Source of the DNA: Dehalococcoidia bacterium
GTDB lineage: Bacteria > Chloroflexota > Dehalococcoidia > UBA6926
NCBI GenBank assembly: GCA_009841045.1
Contig: VXMO01000015.1
Location: 1 to 53,935 of the forward strand
Direction: 5' to 3'
DNA: 53,935 nucleotides
Positions 34,006-42,846 of the stretch are shown one piece after another. The notes under the pieces are model-generated. The model did no database searches, was not told the origin of the DNA, and worked only from the letters and a program-made list of their open reading frames with translations. The position numbers and the translations under genes were made by a program. Each line of letters starts with the position of its first letter. The stretch's first letter is position 1.

Positions 34006-34980
34006 TCAGTTCCGCAGCCACCCTCGCGGCACGGCTCCGGGCACGGGGACACGCTCAAGCACCTGCGACAACACGTCATCCGGGGTGATTCCCTGCATCC
34101 GGGCGTTCGGGTTGAGGATGATGCGATGCCCCAGAATTGGGCTGACCAGCAGCTTGATGTCATCCGGCAGGACGTAGTCACGCCCGTCCATGACGGCGCG
34201 CGCCTGTCCTCCACGGAAGAGTGTCAATGCGCCACGCGGCGACGCTCCGACATAGACGGAGCCGTGGTCACGCGTACCGTCCACGATGTCGACGATGTAT
34301 TTCTTGATCAGGTCATCCACGTACACGTGCCGCACCGTTTGCTGGAGATCCAAGGCCTCTTCGGGGGAGGTGACGGGCTCAATGGTGTCTATCGGGTGTT
34401 CAAGGCGGGTTCGATCCATGATCTCCATCTCGGAATCGACGGTCGGATAGCCGAGGGACAGACGCAGGAAAAAGCGGTCGCGCTGCGCCTCCGGCAACAG
34501 GAATGTTCCCTCATGTTCCAGCGGGTTCTGTGTGGCAATCACGTGGAACGGCTGGGGGAGGGGGTGGGTCACGCCGTCCACCGTTACCTGCCCTTCTTCC
34601 ATCGCCTCCAGCAGCGCGGACTGGGTTTTGGGTGTGCCGCGATTGATCTCGTCGGCGAGGAGGATATGGGCGAGGACGGGGCCTGCTCGGAACTCGAACT
34701 CTCCGGTGCGCTGGTTGTAGAGGTTGACGCCGATGACATCGGTGGGGAGCAGATCAGGGGTGAACTGCACACGCTTGAAGGATGCGCCGAGTGAGACGGC
34801 AACGCTGCGGGCCAGCATTGTCTTGCCGACGCCAGGCACGTCCTCAATCAGGAGGTGGCCTCCGCCCAATACCGCAGTGAGGGCAAGCTCCGCAGCCGCG
34901 CGCTTCCCTACTATCACCCGTTCGACGTTCTCCAGCGTCTTGTCGACAACCTCGCGCGCGCGGTCAACCGTCGCTACCAC
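34006..34980 (-). CDS. MoxR-family AAA ATPase
   Basis: 324 residues. Walker A region [21 protein letters not shown], the Walker [28 protein letters not shown], sensor 1 [12 protein letters not shown] and the C-terminal lid [30 protein letters not shown] are all classic MoxR features. MoxR proteins are chaperone-like ATPases that act on partner proteins with VWA-like domains; here the DUF58 protein is the evident partner. The start is GTG at 34980. It is the first gene of the operon and diverges from thiamine pyrophosphokinase across about 106 bases containing the palindrome ATACTAGTAT (35016-35025), which may be part of overlapping promoters. Confidence 0.95.
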   Translation of the reverse strand: MVATVDRAREVVDKTLENVERVIVGKRAAAELALTAVLGGGHLLIEDVPGVGKTMLARSVAVSLGASFKRVQFTPDLLPTDVIGVNLYNQRTGEFEFRAGPVLAHILLADEINRGTPKTQSALLEAMEEGQVTVDGVTHPLPQPFHVIATQNPLEHEGTFLLPEAQRDRFFLRLSLGYPTVDSEMEIMDRTRLEHPIDTIEPVTSPEEALDLQQTVRHVYVDDLIKKYIVDIVDGTRDHGSVYVGASPRGALTLFRGGQARAVMDGRDYVLPDDIKLLVSPILGHRIILNPNARMQGITPDDVLSQVLERVPVPGAVPRGWLRN

Positions 34981-35086
34981 TGTTTACCCCCAGCCGGTTC
35001 CCTACCCTGCGACTGATACTAGTATAGGTTGGCGGGCGTGAGCGCATGATGCCCGCACAGTCAAACGACAATACCATAGCGAACCG

Positions 35087-35785
35087 ATGAGCAACCAAGA
35101 GTCAGTGTCGAATGAGTCGCTGACCGCCTGCATTGTGGCGGGAGGCGATATTACGCCGGGCGACCGCGTGATGGCCGTGCTGAGGGGGAGCGACATCATC
35201 ATCGCGGCAGACCGCGGTTTGGACGCCTGCCTGGAACTGGGAGTCACACCGACGCTGTGCATCGGGGATTTCGATTCTGTGTCGGACGATGCCATTCGGA
35301 CAGCACGGGAGCGGGGATGGCCGGTGGTGGAGTATCCGGCGGAAAAGGCGGCCACGGACGGGGAGCTGGCGCTGGATGAGGCGATTGGGAGAGGCGCGAA
35401 GAGAATCCGCATCCTTGGAGCTTTGACCGGGCAGGATCGGCTGGATCACGGGGTGGCGAACCTGCTTTTGCCGGGGCGTCCGAACCTCAGCGGAATCGAC
35501 ATTCGCTTGATGGATGAGGATCGTGAGGCCTTCTTACTCAGAAAGGGCGCATCGGCATCCCTTACGGGACAACGCGGGGATTACGTGACGCTGCTGCCGC
35601 TCTCGGAGACAGGCGCGACAGTCACGACCTGGGGTCTCAAGTACGACTTGCTCGGCATCTCGTTGGGATATGGCTCAACACGCGGGGTCAGCAACGAGTT
35701 GGCGTGGCAGCAGGCGAATATCACCGTGGAAGAGGGACGGGTGCTGGTGCTGCAGGAGCGGGTTGGGGTTACTCAACCCAGTTGA
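35087..35785 (+). CDS. thiN: Thiamine diphosphokinase
   Basis: 232 residues. It uses ATP to convert thiamine to thiamine diphosphate in the cytoplasm. Motifs of the family are clear: IIIAADRGLDACLELGVTP, CIGDFDSVS with the metal-binding acidic residues, EKAATDGELAL and LGALTGQDRLDHGVANLLL. The C-terminal thiamine-binding segment includes TWGLKYDLLGISLGYGSTRGVSNE. Its last 17 bases overlap, tail to tail, the end of the thiamine importer ATPase gene. The placement next to a TPP-riboswitch-controlled importer shows a dedicated thiamine salvage locus. No clear ribosome site precedes ATG 35087. Confidence 0.94.
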   Translation: MSNQESVSNESLTACIVAGGDITPGDRVMAVLRGSDIIIAADRGLDACLELGVTPTLCIGDFDSVSDDAIRTARERGWPVVEYPAEKAATDGELALDEAIGRGAKRIRILGALTGQDRLDHGVANLLLPGRPNLSGIDIRLMDEDREAFLLRKGASASLTGQRGDYVTLLPLSETGATVTTWGLKYDLLGISLGYGSTRGVSNELAWQQANITVEEGRVLVLQERVGVTQPS

Positions 35786-36839
35786 GTAGACGGGTTTGAG
35801 TCCAGTCGATGGTGACTGAGACGGGTGTGTTTGGTTGGGGTCGAGTGCTTGCGGCACTAACAGGGACGCCGGCGCGGAGTGTCTCGCCGCGAATTCTCAG
35901 AGTCACGTCGTAGCTGCCGCCCTGCAGGGTGACATCGGTGATAGTTGCCGCTACACCATCATCTTGATTGAGCGGTGTGAGGGTCACAGCTTCGGGGGGG
36001 ATAAGGGCTGTGCAGCGGGGTGTGTCAGAGGGGGCGACGGGCTGCCAGAATCCGAGGGCGCAGCTTGCTTCGCGGATGCCGTTTGGACCCGTTGAGACCT
36101 CGCACCGAAAGAGATTCTCGTGGCCGAGGAACCGCGCGACGAACGGGGTGGCGGGGTTGAGCCACACGTCTTCCGGCGGGCCGTGTTGAACAGCTCTGCC
36201 CTGCTCCAGCACAAGGATGCCATCCGCGACGGCGAACGCTTCATCGTGATCGTGCGTGACGTAGATGAGGGTGACGCCCTCGTGGTCACGGATACGGCGA
36301 ATCTCCTGCGCAAGTTCTTCGCGGAGACGGCGGTCGAGCGCGCCGAGCGGCTCATCGAGCATTAACAGGCGGGGACGGGGAGCGAGGGAGCGCGCGAGCG
36401 CGACGCGCTGCTGTTCGCCGCCGGAGATGGCATCGACGGAGCGAGCGGCAAGCGGCTCAATACGCATCAACTCAAGAAGTTCATTGACGCGGCTTTCAAT
36501 CGCCTCGGATTCCCATCTTTGGCTACGGAGGCCGAAGGCGATGTTGTCTCGGACGTTGAGATGGGGGAAGAGGGCGAGATCCTGATGCATGAGCCCAAAG
36601 CCACGGCGGTGGGGCGGCACGTCGTTCAGAGAGTCACCGTTCATTACAACTTCTCCGCCGTCCGGCGTTTCGAGTCCGGCGATGAGGCGGAGGAGGGTGC
36701 TTTTGCCACAGCCGCTGGGGCCGAGGACGGCGAGTGATTTGCCCTCGTGCAGGTCAAACCCGACATCGGAGAGGGCGTGTGTGCGGCCACCGTCGTAGCT
36801 CTTGGTGAGCCCGGTTATTTGCAGCAGGTGACGTTCCAT
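35769..36839 (-). CDS. ABC importer ATPase, probably for thiamine (ThiQ-like)
   Basis: 356 residues. Walker A GPSGCGKSTLLR, Q-loop LMHQDLALFPHL, signature ISGGEQQRVALARSLA and Walker B LLMLDEPLGALD are intact; the C-terminal part (from about 240) is a TOBE-type regulatory domain as in ferric/polyamine/MalK-type ATPases, so the protein is longer than E. coli ThiQ. It energises the permease encoded just upstream at 36997-38670. The gap between the two genes is 157 bases and is filled with dispersed repeats. Thiamine as substrate is inferred from the TPP riboswitch that leads the operon. Confidence 0.88.
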   Translation of the reverse strand: MERHLLQITGLTKSYDGGRTHALSDVGFDLHEGKSLAVLGPSGCGKSTLLRLIAGLETPDGGEVVMNGDSLNDVPPHRRGFGLMHQDLALFPHLNVRDNIAFGLRSQRWESEAIESRVNELLELMRIEPLAARSVDAISGGEQQRVALARSLAPRPRLLMLDEPLGALDRRLREELAQEIRRIRDHEGVTLIYVTHDHDEAFAVADGILVLEQGRAVQHGPPEDVWLNPATPFVARFLGHENLFRCEVSTGPNGIREASCALGFWQPVAPSDTPRCTALIPPEAVTLTPLNQDDGVAATITDVTLQGGSYDVTLRIRGETLRAGVPVSAASTRPQPNTPVSVTIDWTQTRLLNWVE

Positions 36840-36846
36840 GAGTTAC

Positions 36847-36996
36847 GAGTCTTTAGATTCTTCGCTGCGCTCAGAATGACAGATGGATTCCGGCCCCGTA
36901 TCGGGTACGGGGCATGCTTGCGGCGGAATGAGGGATTCTGGATTCCCGCTTGCGCGGGAATGACGGGTGTGTTTTGCATACGGGTGTGTTTTGCAT
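36847..36996. repeat. Repeat cluster inside the thiamine importer operon
   Basis: Contains R1 (36847-36882), two R2 units (36885-36933 and 36940-36966), the second a simple palindrome CCCGC-TTGC-GCGGG type, and a tandem pair of the 16-mer CGGGTGTGTTTTGCAT (36964-36979 and 36981-36996). The cluster occupies the whole gap between permease and ATPase genes. It must be transcribed with the operon and could form several RNA hairpins. Confidence 0.85.
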
Positions 36997-38670
36997 TTAG
37001 AACTCTCCCCAGCCGCGGTAGCGGGCGCGCTCGATGAGGAAGAATCCTGCGCCGGCGACGACCATGAGGACGGTGCTCATCGCGAGGGCGCTGGCGAGGT
37101 TGATTGCGCCCGGGCGGGTCAGATAGTTGAGGATGGCGACGGGCATGGTGGTGTATTCAGGGCGGTTCAGGAGGAGGGTCGCGCCGAACTCGCCGAGGGA
37201 GACGGCGAAGGCAAAGACGCTGCCAACGAGGATAGCGCGGGAGAGGATAGGCAGATCGACACGCATGGCGGCGGCAAGCGGGCTTGCTCCAAGTACATGG
37301 GCGGCCTCTCGCAGGTGCGGGCGGATAGCCCGCATTGTGGAGAGGACGACGCGGATGACGAATGGATACGCGATGAGAGTGTGGGCAAGGATGATGGGGA
37401 CGACGGTGGTTCGAACATCAAACTCGCCGATTCTCAGGCTGAGCAGGTAGCCGAGACCTAGAGTGACGGCGGAGACGCCGAGCGGAAGCATGTAGAGGGC
37501 GTCAAGAGGGTTTCGCCACCACGCACGAGGGTTTCGCAGGCCATAGGCAGCGAGGACGCCGAGCGGCACGGCGAGAATGACGGTGACGACAGCAAATGCG
37601 AGCGAGTTACGAATGGCCGCTATTGGGGAGATATAGAAATACTCGTTGCGGTCGTTGGACATGATGGCCGTGTAGCCGTCCAAGCCCAGCCCATCGGGTG
37701 TGATGAAGGAACGCAAGAGCAGGGCGACAGGCGGGGACAGGACGAGGAGCACGGAGGCTATGGCTCCAAGCCGCATGATGTAGTCCGTCGGGGAGCGGCC
37801 CGTCGATGGTGTGGCGCCCTGAGCGCGGAGTCGGATACGGGTTACGGCCGCCGACTGGAGTTTGACGTACGCCCACAACATTCCGAATGTCGCGATGAGT
37901 TGAGCGAGGGCGAGGGCGGCGGCGATGTGCGGTCTGAACAGTTTTGTCATGAGCGTGTAGATTTCGACTTCCAGCGTCGCATGTTGGGGCGCGCCGAGGA
38001 TGAGGATGATGCCGAAGCTGGTGAAGGTGAACAGGAAGATCAACGCGGCCGCGGCGGCGACGGCCGGAAGCAGGAGCGGCAGTGTCACATTGAAGAAAAC
38101 GTGGCGGGGCGACGCGCCAAGCATGGCGGCGGCCTCCTGCACGGCGGGGTCCATATTGGCCCAGAAGGTGGAGATGAGCCGGACGACGATGGCGTATTCG
38201 TAGACGACATGGGCGATGAGGATGATGGCAAAGGTGTTGAGGAGTCTGATTGGCGGGTTATCGAAACCGAGGAGGCCGGTGAGGGCGTCGTTGGCCAGGC
38301 CTGAGGGGCCGAGCAGGGACAACAGGCCGAGGGCCATGACGATGGGTGGAAGGATGAACGGAATCGTAATCGCGGCGAGAAGTAGGCCGCGGCCACGGAA
38401 CCGGTACCGGGCGAAGACGTAGGCGGACGGGAGGCCGAACGCGAGCGCGAGGATGGTGGAGAGTGCCGCCTGCCACGTGGTGAAGATGAAGCGCCCCCTG
38501 AGGTAGGAATCACTGGCGGCGTCGATGAATGGGGAGAGTATGCCCTGCCCGTCCCAGCCGAGGCTGAAACGCGTGATACTGAAAAGCGGCCACGCGAAGG
38601 CAATCAGCAGGAACGTCAGTGGCAGGGCGATCCGCGCAGTACGCCACAGGTTCACCGGACTATCTTTCAC
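36997..38670 (-). CDS. ABC importer permease, two fused membrane domains (ThiP/FbpB type)
   Basis: 557 residues with about 12 helices arranged as two binding-protein-dependent permease domains. Each has the EAA loop: AAAMLGASPRHVFFNVTLPLLLPAV near 180 and AAHVLGASPLAAAMRVDLPIL near 470. This two-domain form is seen in ThiP and ferric permeases such as FbpB. It would carry thiamine from the binding protein at 38779-39900 into the cell. GTG start at 38670, with GGAAAG upstream. A strong stem-loop lies between it and the binding-protein gene. Confidence 0.9.
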   Translation of the reverse strand: MKDSPVNLWRTARIALPLTFLLIAFAWPLFSITRFSLGWDGQGILSPFIDAASDSYLRGRFIFTTWQAALSTILALAFGLPSAYVFARYRFRGRGLLLAAITIPFILPPIVMALGLLSLLGPSGLANDALTGLLGFDNPPIRLLNTFAIILIAHVVYEYAIVVRLISTFWANMDPAVQEAAAMLGASPRHVFFNVTLPLLLPAVAAAAALIFLFTFTSFGIILILGAPQHATLEVEIYTLMTKLFRPHIAAALALAQLIATFGMLWAYVKLQSAAVTRIRLRAQGATPSTGRSPTDYIMRLGAIASVLLVLSPPVALLLRSFITPDGLGLDGYTAIMSNDRNEYFYISPIAAIRNSLAFAVVTVILAVPLGVLAAYGLRNPRAWWRNPLDALYMLPLGVSAVTLGLGYLLSLRIGEFDVRTTVVPIILAHTLIAYPFVIRVVLSTMRAIRPHLREAAHVLGASPLAAAMRVDLPILSRAILVGSVFAFAVSLGEFGATLLLNRPEYTTMPVAILNYLTRPGAINLASALAMSTVLMVVAGAGFFLIERARYRGWGEF

Positions 38671-38697
38671 AACGGCCGCACTTTCCGAGGAATGGGT

Positions 38698-38735
38698 GGG
38701 GGGCCGCTGTCCAACCCCCCATTAAGCGGCCCCCC
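38698..38735 (-). promoter_or_regulatory. Intercistronic stem-loop between binding-protein and permease genes
   Basis: Perfect 11-bp inverted repeat, arms GGGGGGCCGCT (38698-38708) and AGCGGCCCCCC (38725-38735), loop 16 bases. No T-run follows on the minus strand, so it is not a simple terminator. In binding-protein operons such hairpins often protect the upstream message from 3' exonucleases and raise the binding-protein level; that role here is inference. Confidence 0.65.
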
Positions 38736-38778
38736 ATGTCAATCGGCGCCAAATTGGCCATCTTTGTTACAGCAGCGT

Positions 38779-39900
38779 TTAGCTCCTCATTAATGCGGTC
38801 CATTCATCAATCCAGCGTTCACGGTTTTCGGCAATTGTTTCGGGGCTGAGTTCCGCCGGGACATCCGGTATCGGTGCAAATTCGAATACGCCGGGCAGCT
38901 CGGCGTCCTCGTTCGCGGGATAGACCCACATCAGGGTGGGAAAGTCCTCCTGGAATCTTCGATCCATCACGTAGTCCACGAATTGCTGCGCGAGTTCCTC
39001 ATTGCGGACGCCGTCAAGGATGCCGATGCCCTCGATCTGGAGAAATGCGGAATTGTCCCCCAAGACGTTAGCGGTTGGGGGCTCCGTCAGCGCACCCTCC
39101 GAGAAGAAGACCTCTGCCGCCGGGCTGGTGGTGTAGCTGACGACGATGGGGCGGTCGCCCTCATACAGCGAGAAGGCGGTGTAGTACGCGTCCGTCCATC
39201 CGTCGGTGACGAGGACTTCGTTTTCATGCAGATCAGTCCAATAGTCCTGCCACGTGTAGTCTCCGTCCTCACCAAACGCGGCAACAGTTGCAAACAGGAA
39301 AGCGAGTCCGGGCGAGGAGGTTGCGGGGTTCTGGACAACCGTTAGGACACGGTATTGCGGGTCTGTGAGCGACCGGAGATCAGTTGGGGGAGCGACGCCC
39401 TGTTCGTCGAACCATGCGATGTGGTAGTTCAGGGCGACGAAACCGTAGTCGACAGGCATGACATGGTTGGAGGAGTCAAGGCGATACTCGTCCGGGACGT
39501 TGTCGAGCATGGGGGATTCGTATTCGATGAAGATTTCTTCATCCAGAGCCCTGCCGAGGAATGTGTTGTCGATGCCGTAGAGGAGATCGGCAGTGGGCGC
39601 GTCCTTGGCGAGGATGGCCTTGGTGAGCGTTTCACCGGCGTCGCCGGATTTGAGGATGGTCACCGTGGCGTCATGCTCTTGCTCGAACTCGGCAATGACG
39701 TCCTCGCCGATGTTGAAGCTGTCATGGGACATGATGATGAGGTCACGTGGGAGGTCTTCGGTAGTGATGTCGACACTGAGGTTGTCACAGGCCATGCCGA
39801 GCGTCGTCAGGACGGCGACAAGCATGACCACTACCGTGCGGAACAGCCATCGCTCCGGCCCTCGTCGCGAAAACCTTGCCATGCCATGATCCGTAACCAT
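38779..39900 (-). CDS. thiB: ABC substrate-binding protein, probably thiamine (ThiB/TbpA-like)
   Basis: 373 residues. An N-terminal export signal with helix TVVVMLVAVLTTLG runs into MACDN, consistent with a lipoprotein anchored through that Cys, although the lipobox is not ideal. The mature protein has the thiamine-binding-protein-like LIIMSHDSFNIGEDVIAEFE, GIDNTFLGRAL, PVDYGFVALNY and WTDAYYTAFSLYEGDRPIVVSYTTSPA segments. It would capture thiamine outside the membrane. ATG at 39900 has GGAGG 7 bases upstream; the longer frame starts inside the terminator T-run. It is the first gene behind a TPP riboswitch. Confidence 0.92.
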   Translation of the reverse strand: MVTDHGMARFSRRGPERWLFRTVVVMLVAVLTTLGMACDNLSVDITTEDLPRDLIIMSHDSFNIGEDVIAEFEQEHDATVTILKSGDAGETLTKAILAKDAPTADLLYGIDNTFLGRALDEEIFIEYESPMLDNVPDEYRLDSSNHVMPVDYGFVALNYHIAWFDEQGVAPPTDLRSLTDPQYRVLTVVQNPATSSPGLAFLFATVAAFGEDGDYTWQDYWTDLHENEVLVTDGWTDAYYTAFSLYEGDRPIVVSYTTSPAAEVFFSEGALTEPPTANVLGDNSAFLQIEGIGILDGVRNEELAQQFVDYVMDRRFQEDFPTLMWVYPANEDAELPGVFEFAPIPDVPAELSPETIAENRERWIDEWTALMRS

Positions 39901-39915
39901 TCCCAAACCTCCATC

Positions 39916-39946
39916 AAAAAACAAAGCCGCTGACCATGTCAGCGGC
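39916..39946 (-). terminator. Riboswitch-associated intrinsic terminator
   Basis: On the minus strand arms GCCGCTGA and TCAGCGGC (39926-39946, loop of 5) form an 8-bp stem directly followed by TTTGTTTTTT (39925-39916). It lies between the TPP aptamer and the ribosome site of the thiamine-binding-protein gene, so it is the likely off-switch when TPP is bound. Confidence 0.88.
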
Positions 39947-39974
39947 GCTCATGGAATTGGGAAATGCGATGGCA

Positions 39975-40083
39975 TCTCCGCAGCCTCTTCCCTCCGCTGG
40001 CATTACCCAGCTCAGGTTCCGACGGTCGCCCCGATTCCACTGTCGGGGCCTCTCAGCCGGGCACACCCAGCTCCCGCAAGACC
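39975..40083 (-). promoter_or_regulatory. TPP riboswitch (THI element)
   Basis: Read on the minus strand the conserved THI-box blocks appear in order: GGGAGCTGGGTG, CCGGCTGAGAGG, a variable P3a-like hairpin (CCCCGA...TCGGGG), GGAACCTGAGCTGGGTAATG and CCAGCGGAGGGAAG. These match the thiamine pyrophosphate aptamer closely (CUGAGA and ACCUGAUCUGGAUAAUGCCAGCG consensus, the latter with small changes). A terminator follows at 39916-39946, so control is probably by transcription attenuation of the thiamine importer operon. Confidence 0.94.
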
Positions 40084-40107
40084 CTTATTCAGTTGTTACT
40101 GGCGCGC

Positions 40108-40137
40108 AGTATACATACCGGCGCGGGCGCTGTCCAA
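40108..40137 (-). promoter_or_regulatory. Putative sigma-70 type promoter for the thiamine operon
   Basis: On the minus strand TTGGAC (40137-40132) and TATACT (40113-40108) are separated by 18 bases. Transcription would begin about 40100, just ahead of the TPP aptamer, which is where the promoter should be. Confidence 0.6.
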
Positions 40138-40221
40138 CAGACACGCCACCCATGCGCCAAATCGTTAGAATAATCGGTAATGGACGGAGAGCACGAGACC
40201 ATGCTGTACGCGGTCTAGGAC

Positions 40222-41163
40222 ATGCTAAAGGGAGCCCGACCGACGGAACTTGCCAGCCTTCTCGGGCTGGCATCCCGCCCCATGATCGACCACGCTTTCC
40301 CGTACACGCAGTTGGGGAAGGACAGGGGGGTTGAGCGCTCTATCGCGCGAATCGTGGGCACGGCGTCCCTGCCGCGCAAGGGTGAGACGCTAGGACTCCT
40401 TCTCAAGGGTGGCAAGAGGCCGGGCGGGCTAGCCGTGGTCCGCGGCGCAGAGGGCGGCTCTTCGTGGGAAATCGAGCATCTGTTGGCGCCGCCGGACGCG
40501 GAAGAACTGTGCTCCGACCTGCTGCCGCAACTCGACAGGATGCTGCGTCCAAAGAAGGGGACGACTATCTTCCTTCGGGTGTCGGGCGATAGCCCAATCC
40601 TGGAGTCGGTTGGAAGCGCCGGTTTCCGCGGTTATGCGCAGGAAGAGCTTTTTGTGCGGCCCGCCGGAGATCGGGAGGCGCGTGAGATTCCGGCCAACGT
40701 CAGCATCAGGGTCCTTACGGAACCGGCCGATTTTCGGTTGTTCCGACTCCACACAGCGTGGGCGCCCGTTGACATGCGCGCTGCGGACGGAATGACGGTG
40801 CGGGAGTGGCAGGAGTCGCTGGCGACACGATGGATCGACGTGCGGAAGACGACGGATATCGTTGCATCAGTAAATGGCGAGCAGATTGGGTGGGTACGGT
40901 TTGGACAGGTAGGCTCCAACGCGGTGATCGCCCGATGCGCGGCGGTGCCGGAACAACCCGAGGCGATTGAGGCGCTGATTGAGTCTGTTATCCAGTCGTC
41001 AGGCCGCTCGCGGACGATTATGTTTTTGACGCCAACTCACGACACGGCCACTTCCCGGGCTTTGACGTTGCGTGGATTCCGCTCAGAAGCGACGTATAAG
41101 AGCTTCGCCTGCCAGATGGGCCAGCGGGTTTTTGAGGGCGCGCTTGCACCCATAGCTTCTTAG
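40222..41163 (+). CDS. GNAT-family N-acetyltransferase-like protein
   Basis: 313 residues that look like two GNAT-type halves. The second half contains a recognisable core, RVLTEPADFRLFRLHTAWAPVDM, then VNGEQIGWVRFGQVGSNAVIARCAAVPEQPEAIEALIES, and ends with ATSRALTLRGFRSEATYKSF, similar to the last strand of acetyltransferases. The first half (FLRVSGDSPILESVGSAGFRGYAQEELF) resembles the C-terminal part of such a domain. The canonical acetyl-CoA loop R/QxxGxG/A is not clear, so activity is uncertain. First gene of a forward run leading to the R3H ATPase; the ribosome site is weak. Confidence 0.65.
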   Translation: MLKGARPTELASLLGLASRPMIDHAFPYTQLGKDRGVERSIARIVGTASLPRKGETLGLLLKGGKRPGGLAVVRGAEGGSSWEIEHLLAPPDAEELCSDLLPQLDRMLRPKKGTTIFLRVSGDSPILESVGSAGFRGYAQEELFVRPAGDREAREIPANVSIRVLTEPADFRLFRLHTAWAPVDMRAADGMTVREWQESLATRWIDVRKTTDIVASVNGEQIGWVRFGQVGSNAVIARCAAVPEQPEAIEALIESVIQSSGRSRTIMFLTPTHDTATSRALTLRGFRSEATYKSFACQMGQRVFEGALAPIAS

Positions 41164-41237
41164 CGCAGACGGCAGAATTTCTGGCGCGTGTGCGGTAAGC
41201 TCAAAGCAGGATTATTCGGGGCGAAAGGGGTACACAT

Positions 41238-42839
41238 TTGGAGCAGCAGCTCTACGTTGCCAGCGAGTCGGAAACCGACGATATGGAGGCGCTGTACTCC
41301 GCAATTCCGCCGCGTATTTCCGTTCCCCTTCGCGCCCACGGCAACGCGGACCAGCTTCTCGAAATCGTGCTGGACCTTGGCCGCATGCCGGAGGCTCGCT
41401 TTCTTGACGCCGAGGTCGAGTTGAGCGATGCGGAGATCACGTCAGAGGACCTCGACTATATTGTCGGACGTGTCGGCGAGTTCAACGACGACAACCGCGC
41501 AGGTATCGAGCGCACACTGCATCGGATTTCCGCGATCAAGAACCGGCAGGGGCGCGTCGTGGGAATCACGTGCCGCGTGGGCCGGGCGATCTTTGGGACG
41601 ATCAAGATTATCGAGGACCTCATCACGGACGGCGGAAACATCCTGCTGCTTGGGCGTCCGGGCATCGGCAAGACGACAATGCTCCGCGAGGTGGCGCGTG
41701 TCCTGGCGGACGATGCGCTGCGGCGCGTGATTATCGTTGATACATCCAACGAGATCGCCGGGGACGGTGATATTCCGCATCCGTCGCTGGGCCATGCGCG
41801 GCGGATGCAGGTACCGCAGCCCCATCAGCAGCACCGAGTGATGATCGAGGCGGTAGAGAATCATATGCCAGAGGTCATCATCATTGATGAGATTGGTACC
41901 GAGGCGGAGGCTGCGGCGGCGCGCACGATAGCAGAACGCGGCGTGCAGCTCATCGGGACGGCTCACGGGAACCGACTTGATAATCTCGTTCAGAATCCGA
42001 CGCTTGCCGACCTTGTGGGCGGGATACAGGCCGTGACATTGGGCGATGAGGAGGCACGGCGGCGGCGGACACGCAAGACCGTCCTGGAACGCAAGGCACC
42101 GCCGACATTCAACGTGGTTGTGGAGATTCGCAGCCGCACCGAGGTTGCAGTGCATGCCGACGTAGCACGAACGGTGGACATGATGCTGCGCGGCGCTCCG
42201 CCGCGGCCGCAGGCCAGAAAGATTAGCGACGAAGGGGCGGTTGAGGAGACAGAGGGCGACCAGGAGTCGTTTGGGATAATCGGCGCGGGCCGTCCGGCCT
42301 ACCAGATGGACGAGGAACGGGAGCTGGACGAAACGCGCGAGGCGGACTATCGGCGGACATCTGCCGATGTGTTTGCGCACGGCATCGGGCGGGGAAAACT
42401 CGAGGAAACGCTGTACACCCTGAGCCTGCCGTTCCGTGTGGTTGATTCACTCAGTTCCGCGGACGTGATGCTGACGACGAAGCAGCTCTATCGGAGGCGC
42501 ACACCGGCGGTGAGGACGGCGGAGGAGAACCACGTTCCCGTCTATGTGCTTCGGAAGAACACACCGGTACAACTTGAGCAGGCGCTGCAGGCCATAGCGC
42601 ATTCACGCGGCATGGCAGAGGACATTGAGTCGATCCTTGAAGACACCGAGGAGTCGTTGCAGCGGGTCCTGGCCGGGGATATGGACGAGGTCGAATTGAG
42701 GCCGCAGAACGCTTATATCCGCAGGCTTCAGCACCAGATGGCACAGGAAGCAAGCCTGCAATCACATTCAAACGGCCGGGAGCCGAACCGGCGTGTCCGG
42801 GTATACCGGGCGAGAGAAGCCGTCGGGGCCGGGCGTTAG
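41238..42839 (+). CDS. SpoIIIAA-like AAA ATPase with C-terminal R3H domain
   Basis: 533 residues. A P-loop ATPase domain related to SpoIIIAA and secretion ATPases: GRPGIGKTTMLREVARVL (about 137-155), IIVDTSNEIAGDGDIPHP, and Walker B VIIIDEIGTEAEAAAARTIAERG. After a charged linker comes a second region (LEETLYTLSLPFRVVDSLSSADVM) and then the R3H single-stranded nucleic-acid-binding motif RRLQHQMAQEASLQSHS followed by EPNRRVRVY. The same combination is found in cyanobacterial and plastid Ycf45-like proteins; its cellular role is poorly known. TTG start at 41238 with AGGGG 8 bases upstream. The downstream tmk starts 7 bases after its stop. Confidence 0.92.
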   Translation: MEQQLYVASESETDDMEALYSAIPPRISVPLRAHGNADQLLEIVLDLGRMPEARFLDAEVELSDAEITSEDLDYIVGRVGEFNDDNRAGIERTLHRISAIKNRQGRVVGITCRVGRAIFGTIKIIEDLITDGGNILLLGRPGIGKTTMLREVARVLADDALRRVIIVDTSNEIAGDGDIPHPSLGHARRMQVPQPHQQHRVMIEAVENHMPEVIIIDEIGTEAEAAAARTIAERGVQLIGTAHGNRLDNLVQNPTLADLVGGIQAVTLGDEEARRRRTRKTVLERKAPPTFNVVVEIRSRTEVAVHADVARTVDMMLRGAPPRPQARKISDEGAVEETEGDQESFGIIGAGRPAYQMDEERELDETREADYRRTSADVFAHGIGRGKLEETLYTLSLPFRVVDSLSSADVMLTTKQLYRRRTPAVRTAEENHVPVYVLRKNTPVQLEQALQAIAHSRGMAEDIESILEDTEESLQRVLAGDMDEVELRPQNAYIRRLQHQMAQEASLQSHSNGREPNRRVRVYRAREAVGAGR

Positions 42840-42846
42840 CGCAGCC

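Noticed and set aside
36847-36996. CRISPR array or insertion sequence
   Set aside because: Units differ from each other, there are no regular spacers, and no transposase or cas gene is present.
41442-42380. 312-codon minus-strand frame
   Set aside because: Antisense to the R3H ATPase gene, whose motifs are unambiguous.
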